Shown here in pieces: positions 23,701 to 36,100 of a DNA stretch of 64,000 bases; position 1 is the stretch's first letter, and each line of letters opens with the position of its first letter. A program made the translations under genes and the position numbers. Under the pieces are notes generated by a model, which was given only the letters and a program-made list of their open reading frames with translations, was not told the origin of the DNA and searched no databases. This stretch comes from Siphonodentalium dalli. Its lineage: Eukaryota > Mollusca > Scaphopoda > Gadilida > Siphonodentaliidae. The DNA lies in contig CP136061.1 of assembly GCA_032622095.1 (NCBI GenBank), forward strand, positions 51,535,762-51,599,761, written 5' to 3'.

Positions 23701-24140
23701 ATCCATGGGCGATCGGACAAGTCGCTAGCTGCAGCGGAAGTGAATAAATTAACCCGTACGCTGCTGCCGAATTCGCTATAAATGTACGCAAAAACGCCGA
23801 AATTAACACCCGCCGACCGGACCGCCCCTATGGATCCGAGCGAGATGGGATTTGCACTATCGTGTAGAATGGACCCGAATGTACAAAAGTTCCAATCCCC
23901 AAGTCGATAGCTCGAGTGGACACGACACTGTTAACCCCTGACTGGCGGCCGTTTCCGCCAGGTACGGGAAATCCAAAAAGGCGCCGACCGCACCTCCCCT
24001 GGCTGCCTGACCACGGAAATGGACATTATATCATGAAGTGAATACCCATATGCATCCATGGGCGATCGGACAAGTCGCTATGGGTCCGAGCGAGATAGGG
24101 TTTGCACTATCGTGTAGAATGGACCCGAATGTACCAAAGT
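17743..24140 (+). repeat. 353-bp satellite, block 2 (~18 monomers) with higher-order structure
   Basis: Monomers recur every ~353 bp and are nearly identical. Diagnostic variants: A (CCTAGGGGACCG, GACACGACACTG), B (CACTCGCCGACCGAACC, ATAGCTCCAGCGG), C (CGCCACTATGGG, GTTAACTTCTGAC), D (GGATCCGAATG, CCACAAG, CTGCGCAGC) and E (GATGGAGTTTGC, GACCAGAATG, GATCGCTCGAG). Order from 17743 is E A B C A B C A D E C B C A D E-like and then diverged types. ABC repeats with a ~1,058-bp period at 18.1-20.2 kb, and A-D-E recurs at 20.2, 22.3 kb and across the LINE. The final monomer has lost about 140 bp between two CTA words (24078). The array ends at 24140 in TTTATTTATTATAA. Confidence 0.96.
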
Positions 24141-24660
24141 TTATTTATTATAAATCAACATGGTTCAGCAGGTCATGATAGTCGCATGGGTAGTGACTTA
24201 AAGTGCTAAGCTTTTCAAAGCACTGCATGTGACATTGTGTATGGATTATAGCGAGGTGTCACATTCGTCACCACGGACTTAAATTCAATTAATTTATTTA
24301 TTTTGGTGAATCCCTTGTGATTATCAGTCCAGCGATTAACTAATTTACTTCGAGTTCTCGTGCGATTTACTTTTGGCTGTTTTCGTTACAATAAATAATC
24401 ATGAATAATGTACATGTATCAATTGTACGTGTTGTTATTGGAATTGGTTTCGACAGTAGTTATACGATCGTGCGAATTAATTGGGATTTAAAACATGATC
24501 AGATTAAGAGATTTTAAAATCGGATTATGAACCTTGGCCTCATCCGTGGGACGATTGAGATGCATGATGGCTTCGTGTACATGGCAAGAAACCTATTCGA
24601 ATGTAATTTGCAACCAATGGAATGAACCAATGATATAGTTGCATTGATATATAAAATGGT
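24141..24660. other. No recognisable feature
   Basis: About 500 bp of AT-rich DNA between the satellite end and the LINE relic. Confidence 0.5.
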
Positions 24661-24661
24661 T

Positions 24662-27105
24662 ACTTTCTAAATTGTGTCAAAGGGAGACCTTAACGCCAAA
24701 CACATTGTGTATAAATGCAGCAAAACCAATCCATACGGGGACGCCCTTTTCAACATAACCGAAGACCGAGAACTAGTGTTACTCAATAACAAAGGCATCG
24801 GGACCCACCATAACATAGCGACCAGATCCTGGGATATATTAGATTATGCTTTTGCCACGCCATCAATTGCAAAAACCATACACAAATGCAAAATAGGATT
24901 TGATATAGGGAGTGACCACTACCCAGTCGAACTCTATATAACAAATGCTAAACCACAACACAATAAAGTTATTCTCATAGAAACCTCAGAAATGCAAATT
25001 GGGACAAATTTAGTGAATTAATCAACGCAAACATCGACAAGACAGAAATTAAATCTCCAAATGACATTGAGATGGCAGCCAAAACAATATCTGATATTAT
25101 TAAGGATGCCATTGACATAGCATGCCCAAAAAAGAAAATTAAGCAAAATACTTGGAGGGTATCAAGGGAAACATTAGATTTAATTCACCTTAAACGCAAA
25201 ACATGCAGATTAATAAAAGCACCCCAAAGACTCAGAGTACAGAACCATGTATAATAACCTAACCAGACAAGTAAATAAAGCAGTTAAACGGGAAAAAAGG
25301 GAATCTTGGGAAAGGGTTACCACCGAACTTGGGGAAAGACAACTAGATGGGAAATTCTGGAAAACATTCAAAATTCTAACTAGCCAAGCCACCTCCAATA
25401 ACAATGACAAACCGCTCAAAAACGAGGCCGACGAATCATTCACAAACAACAAAGACAAAGCCAAAAAAATTGCGACGTCATTACAAAACATCCACAAAAC
25501 CAACCAGGGGGACCAATTTGATGGGAAATTCAGGAAAAAAGTAATTGAACATGTAAAACAATATAAACAAACTTACGGTTCCTTAAAATACCCCATACCA
25601 GAGGCAGATGACAAACATATACTGGCAACTCCCATCTCCTCCCTTGAAATTCAAGACTGCCTCAAGCGTGCGAAACAAAACAAAGCCCCAGGGGACGACG
25701 AATTAACCTTCGGCATAATCAAACAAGGCCCCAAATCACTGTTCGATAGATTAGAACTAATAAATAACAAATGTCTACAGCACGGATACTTCCCTAAATC
25801 CTGGAAATCCGCTATTGGGGTGATGATTCCAAAACCGGGCAAAGACCACAAAATAGCTACCAACTTTAGACCAATCAGCCTACTTCAGTGTATGGGTAAA
25901 CTATTTGAAAGAATCATCAGCACTAGATTATTATCCAACTTAGAGAACAAAAACCTTTTTAATAAATTTCAACGTGCATATCGTAAAGGCAAAGATGGAA
26001 CCGAACACATCTACAGAATAGTTGAAGATATGCGCACAGCATTGGCTCGTGATTGGGAGGGGGCCGCCATTTTCTTGGACGTAGAAAAGGCCTTTGACTC
26101 CGTGTGGCACCATGGCCTTCGCTACAAACTAAAAACAACAACCGACATACCCACCAAAATGTTACGACTCATATCATCATTTCTCATGCACAGATCTATC
26201 AAAGTTAGGGTGGGCGACGAAATCTCAGACAATGTTGACCTCAAAGCAGGTACTCCTCAAGGGTCAGTCTTAAGCCCGCTACTTTTCCTAATATACGTCA
26301 ATGACATCCCCCACAATCCACTTCATAACATACAAATATCACAATTTGCCGACGATCTGGGCCTTTGGACCACCGGGGGGGACCCCAAAATGTTGGAATT
26401 AAGATTACAAAAACAACTTAATGACCTGGAAATATGGTGTTCCAAATGGCGCATCAAACTCAACGCCAAAAAAACTCAGTTAATTGTATTTAGTAGAAAC
26501 ATACTAAATGCAAACTAAATTTATCCATCTTTGGGGAAACTTTCGAACAAACCCAGGAAGCAACTCTATTAGGCATAACCCTCGACAACAGATTATCTTT
26601 TCACCCCATATTAAAAACATTTCGACCAGGGCCTCCCAAAGAATTGGGCTATTAAGGATGCTCAGGGGCACCTCGTGGGGACTCAATCCAGAAACCCTGA
26701 TTAAACTATATAAGCAATTTATACGACCAATCATGGAATATGGGGCCATAATAATAGCCGATCTTCCCAAATCCACACTCAACAAACTCCAAATTATACA
26801 GAAACATTAAGAATGGCCCTTCATGAAAACATACGTACCCCCATCATAACGTTACATGATACAGCCGATATACCAACTATCCGCGTCAGATTACAGGTAC
26901 TAGCCGCAAACAGTCTTATAAGACTACAAGGCAGTACTTTAGTCGACGAATTAGAACTTAGGAAAACATTACTCACCAAAGACAAAACAAAAGCAGCTGG
27001 CCGGCGACGCGAAGTTGGTTCTGGTTCACCGGAATAAACCCCTCAACGGTCATGCCATCACTCCCCCAATTCAACGAACACTTCCCAATCAACATAAATA
27101 AATAG
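24662..27105 (+). pseudogene. Broken, 5'-truncated LINE (Jockey/I-like): endonuclease end plus reverse transcriptase
   Basis: Reading starts inside the endonuclease: GDLNAKH at about 24684 and GSDHYPVELY at about 24912. The N-terminal half of that domain is absent, as expected for 5' truncation. The frame shifts near 24,980, then reads NWDKFSELINA to about 25,254, and returns to the first frame for the reverse transcriptase (25247-26518). RT motifs are FRPISLLQCMGKLFERI, AIFLDVEKAFDSVWHHG, GTPQGSVLSPLLFLIYVND and QFADDLGLW. The catalytic Asp pair is intact but the ORF is not. Further frame changes fall near 26,515, 26,810 and 27,000. The frame giving INPSTVMPSLPQFNEH ends at a TAG at 27103-27105, a plausible original C terminus. 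GDLNAKH and FADDLGLW differ from the CR1-like element upstream, so this is a separate family. At least four frame changes indicate an old dead copy. Confidence 0.85.
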
Positions 27106-28640
27106 ACTTATCTCATAAAACTCATAAAACGCTAGGTCGATCAAGTTACTAACACAGTTCAATCAAAAGGAAAGTAAGTATACAAGTAGACATCACATTA
27201 TCGAGTCAGCCCCACCAGGATGACATGTAATTATGAATTATGTTTCAACAGGGCTCGATGAGACGTACTGCTCATCGACATGATATCACAGTGAAATGGC
27301 CACGCCCTCTCTGCAGTAAAGCAAGCCCTCAATAAAACCCACTGGTAATACTCAGCTTAAACAACCTATTGGGTATGTACTAACCCATGTATGCAACATC
27401 CGCAATATCGACCGTCTAACAAGACTAACATAATATTAAAACGTAGGGTAGCGGGCTCCGGCCCTAGATGGCTCCTTGGGCGCTGATGAATGTCCTCGGG
27501 CGGCATAGATACCCTTTTGGTGGCCGTATTATAAGCCATTGAGTAATTATCTCTTTCAAAATGACTAACCTGCTAACTCTTTAATATAAAACTTATAGTA
27601 TTACCCCGCACACCAAATACAATGTGTACAGGCTGGCACAAGAATATTCCGAGCCTGCCTTTACGCGTTGTTAGTTGTTTGCCTGTGTGGTCGCAGTATA
27701 AGCTATCAATACAATCTCCCAACTGACTTACTTCCACATATACAAACTTAAACACATGTTCTCAACCACACCCGTACATATACGAAGACACACTACTAGC
27801 AACAACAGTCGGTACCCAATCCTCAGAGACATATCACCAACGGTCTGGCCTCAGCTGCATCCTCATCTGTGCACAACACAACCAGGTCAACGGGCTCTGA
27901 GACTCACACAGGAGTGTAATGCGGGCATTGCACCACCGAGAGTTGGTGAGCCCCGACCGACCGTAAGTCAACCGGCCGGCATTGCACACCCTTCCTAGAG
28001 TTGAGCCCGTCGTATAAGCCCGGAATACAACAGACTAAGGCAACGGAGTTCAAGCATGCACCAACTTGGACACTAGTTTACAACAAACCACTAAATAAAA
28101 AGATATCAACTAAGTTAAACAAACAGAACTCGTACTACAATCAAGGTAAGTCTTCTCGCTGGTCCGCTTTTGGAACGGGGGGGGCTTTGCTTCCTGCCAG
28201 GGTGGCATGTAACCCATACTCCACAAGCAAGCATCAATGACTAGAAAACACTCACAACCAAACTCAACAAACGCTCTTCAGCGGTACTATATCACTCAAC
28301 CGTGGGTTGTAGGAGAGGGCTTACAGCCCTTTCAAATCTTCCCGGGGGGATCTTCCCAAACCCAAACTCCAAACTCTCCTTGTGTCAAAGGGATTAAGGA
28401 AAGGTGTCCCTCGGCCCTTTCGAGAATCCCGGGCTAGCCCCCCGAACCACTCATAGTATAGTCGTTGTGGTGATTTTGGAGGGTGAACGTAGAAAAAATT
28501 GTTATAAAGCCAGTTTTTGTGTCATTTTGACCGGGAATGTTTGGACAACAATATATCCAAAATCCGCTAAAATCCGCTTTGGGGAATTTTTTTTACAGCG
28601 CCCTGAATAGGGGTGGGGTCTGACGTAAATTATGAAGGTA
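27106..28640. other. Non-coding, locally GC-rich segment after the LINE relic
   Basis: Possible 3' UTR of the LINE relic followed by unclassified sequence with GC-rich patches (GGGCTCCGGCCC near 27455, GGCATTGCACACC near 27980, AGAATCCCGGGCTAGC near 28423). Open frames at 27756-27998, 28001-28240 and 28237-28437 are consecutive but rich in Pro/Thr/Gln with no motif. This could be the leader of another retroelement; there is no proof. Confidence 0.3.
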
Positions 28641-30880
28641 CGTATACGATATGTTATGGCATAGGGATTACGTAGTTATACAAGTATGTGTGAAATTGGA
28701 GTATCGGAGCGAATAGAGTGACACGGACAGAAAATAATACAATCGCGGCCATAAAATGGCTGTCAAAATGGCCGCAACTCCAAGACATACCACAACGAAA
28801 GCAAGATATTAGATAACCATATAGGAGTGAACATACGTATTATTAATGTATATTCATGTTGTTTAGTATCTTTGAAGGTACACATATCATTAAAACATCC
28901 ATCTGAAGGATGTATTGGTCATTTCAACGCAAGTCAAACCCAATGGTTAAAGTTCTGGGTTTTTGCTTATCCAACATCCAAATGTCCGGACAAAATATAA
29001 TAATTTTGGTCATGCAACACACAAAATAATATTTTGCCACGCAGTGCATGGTATTTTCATTGGACATTGTGATTAATTATTGAATCTAACACATATACTG
29101 ACGTGCACACCCTTGTGGCATAAAGACTAGTTAGATTTATGGAATTTGCTACACTCTCCGTGATACTATACCATACACATATGTCCCAATGCTTATCACA
29201 CTGCAAATAAACACCAATCTCTTCAATTGATTAGCGCCATATCTCACGAGATCAAAGAGATGGTACATCTTACATATTATTTAAGACTAATTTTCACACG
29301 GCTAGCAAACCGGTTTATTATTGGAATATTTTGTTCAAATTACTTCAGTCCCCACTTTACAACTGGAATATACTACCAAGCAATGCACAATACTAATTTT
29401 CAGTATCGTTTTGTTTTAAAATATCTTACCAATACCACCCACGTAATTGTACTAAATAGGAGGGGATCATCGTTTAAAGCTGTTGAACATTCGCTAAATG
29501 TTGCTATTTGTAGTTTTGTGTACAGCAACTATATGTAACTTTAGGGATAAGGGGCAAACGCGGTGATGCGGTTGCAGAAATCGTAGTACTTTTCGCTTAT
29601 ATGTGGCTTCGGTGAATATAACTAAATATAATTTCCAGATATAAACACAGTCTCAGCCACAGAATATGTAAACCATATTGGTCAAGTTTAGAATTTATTG
29701 AAGATAGGCTTTGTACTCCTTTGTGTTTTGATAAATTGTGTTCATAATATACCATCATGCATTCTTGTGATAAAAGAGAAATATTCGTGTTTTGTCACCC
29801 GATTGGAGGCAACTATGATTACTATTCTGAGATATAGACATTAGGATCTTCACATTTTACACAAAACTATATGCATATATCTTATATTGTTCTATAGCAG
29901 TGCATTTTGAAAGGGTTAATGTCGTAGATATCAAAATAAATGATGACCGGTCACATTCACGAGACTGCTATGACTACATATATATCTACTTCTAGAAAAG
30001 ATCACAGAAACAATACATCCATATCAAATCGCATTTAACTGTTTAATTACACATATAATCACACGATTCAAGATCAAAAGTACATTTTAAACTGAATTAT
30101 TGTTCAGTTTCTGTGTGCCCAAAAGGGAACAATTTGATTTATATTTTAAGGTTGATATATATTAACGGAAAGTTGCTAATGCAGTTTAGATAACTACTGT
30201 TTGTTTCTCCGTTATTCGCGAATTTATAGTTATGATGTTTGGTATTATCTGATTATCCGCATAGTAAAGCATGACACCAAAAATATTTTTGTACGAATGA
30301 ATTTGAGCGAGTCGAATATTGATTGGACAAGCTAACTAACGGAATTGTATGTTCGAGCAATCATAACCTATTTTCTCAGTCTGGAAAATCCAACATTCGA
30401 ATAGTCTATGAAATTATTTGTGAAATCCAATTGTTTGAAATGTTGCCAACATGTTAGCCATTTAATTTTAAATTGTCCAATAATCCATAACGATACGTAT
30501 ATCGGCCAATAAAGCGAATGCGATTAACAATTTGTCTGCACCATATATCAATGTTTTTTCAATTTGCTCACACTACCAGTCGATGCGCTGAATTATTCCT
30601 GTAAAACAGTTTGTGGTTGCAACACGTGTTGCGTTACGGGTAGCTATATGGATTCCAGTAACCGTATCGGACGGAGAAACGAATATTAATTTCTGAACTA
30701 CACATGTACTCTCCAGTAGCCAACTAAATTTTGTATTGACGACTGGCATGCCGATATCAATAACTCGAAACTATACGAAATATATTGACCGATTGCAATA
30801 AATTCCATTTAAAGTCGAGATTTATCAAGCGAGGCTCGAATCTAATTTAGTGGACGAGGTTCATAGTGATTTCTTTATCA
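28641..30880. other. No recognisable feature
   Basis: Unique-looking AT-rich DNA. A 103-codon frame at 29227-29538 has no motif or start context and is probably chance. Confidence 0.5.
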
Positions 30881-30881
30881 C

Positions 30882-31360
30882 AACCAAAGCAGGGGGGGGG
30901 GGGTCGGAAAAAAAATTCAGGCACGTATGGCATTTTTTCCCTTTCGATAATTTTTTGACACCCACCCCCCCTTTTAACACTAAAACAGAGATTTGCAGGG
31001 GGAAATTCACTGTAAACAGCTGTATATGAATTTCTCTGCATACTATTTATCATGGATGTTAACATGGACATGAAAATAGGAATGAGTCATTTTGAGGTCA
31101 TTCGGCCAAAAAAACATGGCTGCCAGCGGCCATCTTGGATTTCAAAATTTGCAACAAAATACATAACGATAACTGCCTGCAGTCAGTTTACAGTTAGAAT
31201 TACATTATATCTCTCATTCAAAGTGGGTTTGAAGCCCAACTCATTGCCAAAACACTAAAAAACAAGCAGTAAAAAATTGCTTGTTGGTGGCTTTGATCAC
31301 CCACCCACCCCGGCATACGTGCCGGAATTTTTTTTTTCACCCCCCCCTGACCAAAGAGGA
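30882..31360. mobile_element. Candidate ~480-bp inverted-end element with homopolymer termini
   Basis: The left end (CCAAAGCAGGGGGGGG..., GGAAAAAAAATTC, GGCACGTATGGC) is mirrored at the right end (GGCATACGTGCCGGAATTTT, TTTCACCCCCCCCTGACC). The interior holds a hairpin (AACAAGCAG/TTGCTTGTT near 31262-31286) and a single inverted monomer related to the 164-bp repeat of 38-40 kb. Confidence 0.5.
31048..31155 (-). repeat. Solitary inverted monomer of the 164-bp repeat
   Basis: GAGTCATTTTGAGGTCATTC, then GGCC followed by an A-run, CATGGCTGCCAGCGGCCATC and TTGGATTTCAAAATTTGC are the reverse complement of the unit starting near 38094 (TTTGAAATCCAAGATGGCCG). Confidence 0.8.
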
Positions 31361-32851
31361 AATAAAGACATGTGCATTAATGAAAAAATAACTCAAATCA
31401 ACTCATTCAATTATGCAATATCATTATTATATTCCAATTAACACATTACATATATGATGGTTGTTACGGCGCATTATGTTCAGTTCAACGTGTGTGTGTG
31501 TGGGAGGGGGGGGGGTGCTTAGAAAACAATATTTGTTCCACACCAACATTCGGCGGGAACAAAGGTGATGTATTGGCGACATGTGTGCGCAAGTCCATCG
31601 TGTTGCGACACCATTGCAACCATGAAGAAAATGATGCACTCCTACAATAAATACAACTATGCACGCATAAACAAGTATTGGAGAGAAATGACCTATGTAG
31701 GTGAAGGCTCCCACATCATTACACGACAGTGCACTGTTATAATCCCCAGTCAGCTTAATATGTGTCAATCTTTTCTGAAGCCAACTAATCTCTTGATGAT
31801 CAGAGACTAATTTACACATAGAGCTGATTGTTATCAAAACAGCATCTGATTCAATACGCAATTAATATATTTGGATATTTTACATAAGGCACGATTTAAT
31901 ACTAGTTATCTTTTGATATATATGCAGGTTGCGGTTGATCAATAATATGTTTTATTATCCATCCTTTATATAACTAACACTATTTCTGATTGGACAAAAG
32001 CTGTCACATGATAATCCTTTAAAATAATTTGACTTTTTTTACCGGGACACCGTGACGCCACGGAGTAACTCTATTTCCAAAGTTATCGGTGAATTTTTAT
32101 GCGCGCGCAATACTCTGGTGAATGTATCAGACGTTTCACTTCCGCATTAAGTTCTTTTTTCACTTCCCTGTTTACTATTCCAAGTCATGCCTCCTGATGA
32201 TCAAATACAATTTATTATAGATAATTAAATACCGACAAACACCAAAAATAACAACTAAGTTATTCAAAAAATTTGGGAAAGCAGACAGATGGTGTGGTGA
32301 AAAGTCATATTGCACTCGTCCAATGTGATTTTTCAACACAACCTGCATAATAACTTTATAGTATTGCACATATATTTCCTTGTTTTTTAAGAGATGCAGC
32401 AAAATATAGAATGCAACTTAATCTGCTCTGTAGTCAGAACCAATGTTGTCATCCCGAAATCCTTTCATATTCATGTGTGCCATACCACGAACGTCTATGG
32501 CTTATGGACGCGGCCATATATAGTCAAAATAACGATTTTTGTTGCCAACTCGGCTCTATAATCCGACCCACGACAATCGCCGCGCTGCTTTCATATTGGT
32601 ACGATTCCACCCTATGCGAGTTTATAAGAAAAAATAGTTATAAATGTTTTTGTGTCTACATGCAAATCGGCTTTTAAACCAGGATCATGCGTTCATGTTT
32701 GCACGGTGGAACGCTATAGAACAGCTACGGACGCGGTCCCATAGCCCCTTTCTATATTACCACTGTGTGGGAACTATTACATCGGAAGTCGTTCTATCGC
32801 CGGTATTGTTGTGGTTCTTGACTGATTTATTACGATGCCTTACGATTCAAA
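31361..32851. other. No recognised gene
   Basis: Includes a G-tract with a short TG run near 31492-31515. Open frames at 31427-31861 (minus), 32411-32677 and 32644-32874 (plus) lack recognisable motifs. Confidence 0.4.
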
Positions 32852-32855
32852 TTAA

Positions 32856-33245
32856 AGGTACTCAATCCGATTAAGCACCCCTAAATTACTATTTCTTTGG
32901 CTTCTGGGGTAACAAATGTTTGATTCGACTCGAGGAACACATCCATCAAAAGCTCAGAAATTTGTTATTTTCTCGAGATGTTTACTAATAATTGCAACAG
33001 AAACACTTATTCAAACAGACGAAGATGGATAACTCTAAAAGCAAGTGGTAATAATAAAGCAATTTAATTTTGACCGAGAACATCCTTTTGACGGCGTGTT
33101 CTGGGCCAGAAACAATAGAAATAATTTCTTTTATATCTGATCACTCTGAGCGTTGATGTGTAGTTTCCTTGACTCTATAATCAATTATTGTTTTTACCAC
33201 CGAAGCCAAAGAAATAGTAATTTATGATGGTCGGATTGAGTACCT
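32856..33245. mobile_element. TTAA-flanked MITE, copy 2 (390 bp)
   Basis: Perfect terminal AGGTACTCAATCCGA and TCGGATTGAGTACCT are flanked by TTAA at 32852-32855 and 33246-33249. The inverted similarity continues for about 50 bp through TTACTATTTCTTTGGCTTC on both ends. The interior shares GAAGATGGATA and CTCTAAAA words with copy 1, but otherwise differs. Confidence 0.92.
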
Positions 33246-33249
33246 TTAA

Positions 33250-34245
33250 TCTTTTTCGGGACAAAATCACGCATACTTATAGAAATCTTCAATGTATTAT
33301 ACTTTCCTGAATGAACAGAGGCTGGACAAATGCCGTTTTGTCGAATCCTGCAGTCTCAATCAAAATTCAATCCGAATTAGCGAGTTAGCGTAAATATGAA
33401 CATGTTAACATCGAAAAAAAAACGTCGCGTGAACGAAATCCCTTTGTTTTTGGTTGCGTATAAAATATGAAACACATTCCGAAGACGAACACTGAGTATT
33501 AAGTATATCTGTGCTATTCTTCTGTAAAACAGCTGAGAAAATATCCTGGTAGGGGTTAATAATTTGGAACAGTAGCCTTGTAATTAACACGTGCGCCTGT
33601 TACGGTTCTATCCCAAGTCAACCATGTCTGTGACGGTTCTAGACATGAAATTTATGCGAACGATTTCTGCACTTTGGGCGGAATATGGTCTTGTTTATCT
33701 GACATTTTAAATCAGATAATGACTGTAGCTTGTGGTATTTACAAAATACAACAGGTATATTAATAAATAATACAATATATACTTAATACGGGATATTAAG
33801 TGACACTAATTGGCTTGGACAGGGATGGACTGCTTAATTGGCATCTGCCTCCAAATTTGGTCATATTTTTCAATAGTTACACATTTCTTACATCACACTA
33901 CCTTGGATAGAAATTTCACACCAACAATATGTTTTATTTTGCAACAATGTCTGAAGAAAGTCCCACCTAAAATACACACTTATGGGTTCATTTAAAGTGT
34001 AATTGTCCGCCGCCTTCATTTAAATTAATATTAACAATATTTAATTCCTATCTAATGATCGGGGCCGACTTCTTTCATGCCGATTTCGCGTCGGGTCATC
34101 TTCGTAGTGGATCATCTTCACAGGGGCCCGACTTCACTTGTACGCTTTTGACCAATGGTCTCTATAAAAGCCTGTATTTGATCAGTAGAAAGCATGCTTT
34201 GTAACAGTAAACGCGCGGGAATGAAAAACACATAAAACTCATTGC
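33250..34245. other. No recognisable feature
   Basis: AT-rich DNA without repeats or convincing open frames up to the third satellite block. Confidence 0.5.
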
Positions 34246-34257
34246 GGAAGTGAAACT

Positions 34258-36030
34258 CCTAGGGGCGGTCCGGTCGGCGGGTGTTAATTTCGGCGTTTTT
34301 GCGTACATTTATAGCGAATTCGGCAGCAGCGTACGGGTTAATTTAATCACTTCCGCTGCAGCTAGCGACTTGTCCGATCGCCCATGGATGCATATGGGTA
34401 TTCACTTCATGATATAATGTCCATTTCCGTGGTCAGGCAGTCAGGGGAGGTGCGGTCGGCGCCTTTTTGGATTTCCCGTACCTGGCGGAAACCGCCGCCA
34501 ATCAGGGGCTAACAGTGCCGTGTCCGCTCGAGCTATCGACTTGGGGATTGGAAATTTGGTACATTCGGGTCCATTCTACACGATATTGCAAACCCCATCT
34601 CGCTCGGACCCCTAGGGACGGTCCGGTCGGCGGGTGTTAATTTCGGCGTTTTTGCGTACATTTATAGCGAATTCGGCAGCAGCGTATGGGTTAATTTATT
34701 CACTTTCGCTGCAGCTAGCGACTTGTCCGATCGCCCATGGATGCATATGGGTATTCACTTCATGATATAATGTCCATTTCTGTGGTCAGGCAGTCAGGAA
34801 AGGTGCGGTCGGCGCCTTTTTGGATTTCCCGTACCTGGCGGAAACGACCGTTAGTCAGGGGTTAACAGTGCCGTGTCCGCTCGAGCTATCGACTTGTGGA
34901 TTGGAAATTTGGTACATTCGGGTCAATTCTACAAAATATTGCAAACCCCATCTCGCTCGGACCCCTAGGGGCGGTCCGGTCGGCGGGTGTTAATTTCGGC
35001 GTTTTTTGCGTACATTTATAGCGAATTCGGCAGCAGCGTATGGGTTAATTTATTCACTTTCGCTGCAGCTAGCGACTTGTCCGATCGCCCATGGATGCAT
35101 ATGGGTATTCACTTCATGATATAATGTCCATTTCCGTGGTCAGGCAGTCAGGGGAGGTGCGGTCGGCGCCTTTTTGGATTTCCCGTAACTGGCGGAAACG
35201 ACCGCCAGTCAGGGGTTAACAGTGTCGTGTCCGCTCGAGCTATCGACTTGGGGATTGGAACTTTGGTACATTCGGGTCCATTCTACACGATAGTGCAAAC
35301 CCCATCTCGCTCAGACCCCTAGGGGCGGTCCGGTCGGCGGGTGTTAAATTCGGCGTTTTTGCGTACATTTATAGCGAATTCGGCAGCAGCTAATGGGTTA
35401 ATTTATTCACTTCCGCTGCAGCTAGCGACTTGTCCGATCGCCCATGGATGCATATGGGTATTCACTTCATGATATTATGTCCATTTCCGTGGTCAGTCAG
35501 TCAGGGGAGGTGCGGTCGGCGCCTTTTTTGATTTCCCGTACCTGGCGGAAACGGCCGCCAGTCAGGGGTTAACAGTGCCGTGTCCGCTCGAGCTATCGAC
35601 TTGGGGATTGGAACTTTGGTACATTCTGGTCAATTCTACACGATAGTGCAAACCCCATCTCGCTCGGACTCCTAGGGGCGGTCCGGTCGGCGAATGTTAA
35701 TTTCGGCGTTTTTGCGTACATTTATAGCGAATTCGGCAGCAGCGTATGGGTTAATTTATTCACTTTCGCTGCAGCTAGCGACTTGTCCGATCGCCCATGG
35801 ATGCATATGGGTATTCACTTCATGATATAATGTCCATTTCCGTGGCCAGGCAGTCAGGGGAGGTGCGGTCGGCGCCTTTTTGGATTTCCCGTACATGGCG
35901 GAAACAGCCGCCAGTCAGGGGTTAATAGTGCCGTGTCCGCTCGAGCTATCGACTTGGGGATTGGAACTTTGGTACATTCGGGTCCATTCTACACGTTAGT
36001 GCAAACCCCATCTCGCTCGGACCCCTGGGG
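34258..36030 (-). repeat. 353-bp satellite, block 3, inverted (~5 monomers)
   Basis: Same monomer as blocks 1 and 2 on the opposite strand (GGTCCGGTCGGCGGGTGTTA at about 34268, 34620, 34974, 35327 and 35680). These monomers are more diverged from each other and from blocks 1-2 than block 2 monomers are among themselves. No LINE interrupts it. Confidence 0.96.
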
Positions 36031-36100
36031 GCGGTCCGGTCGGGTGCGGTCGGGTCCGGTCGGGTGCGGTCGGGTGCGGTCGGGTTTTAGTAGGACCCGT
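36030..36100 (-). repeat. CCCGACCGCA-type minisatellite at outer edge of block 3
   Basis: GGTCCGGTCGGGTGCGGTCG units run to GGGTTTTAGTAGGACC. This is the exact reverse-complement counterpart of 6460-6535, so both satellite blocks have the same terminal structure. Confidence 0.9.

Noticed and set aside
29227-29538. 103-codon plus-strand frame
   Set aside because: No motif, non-ATG start and AT-rich random composition.
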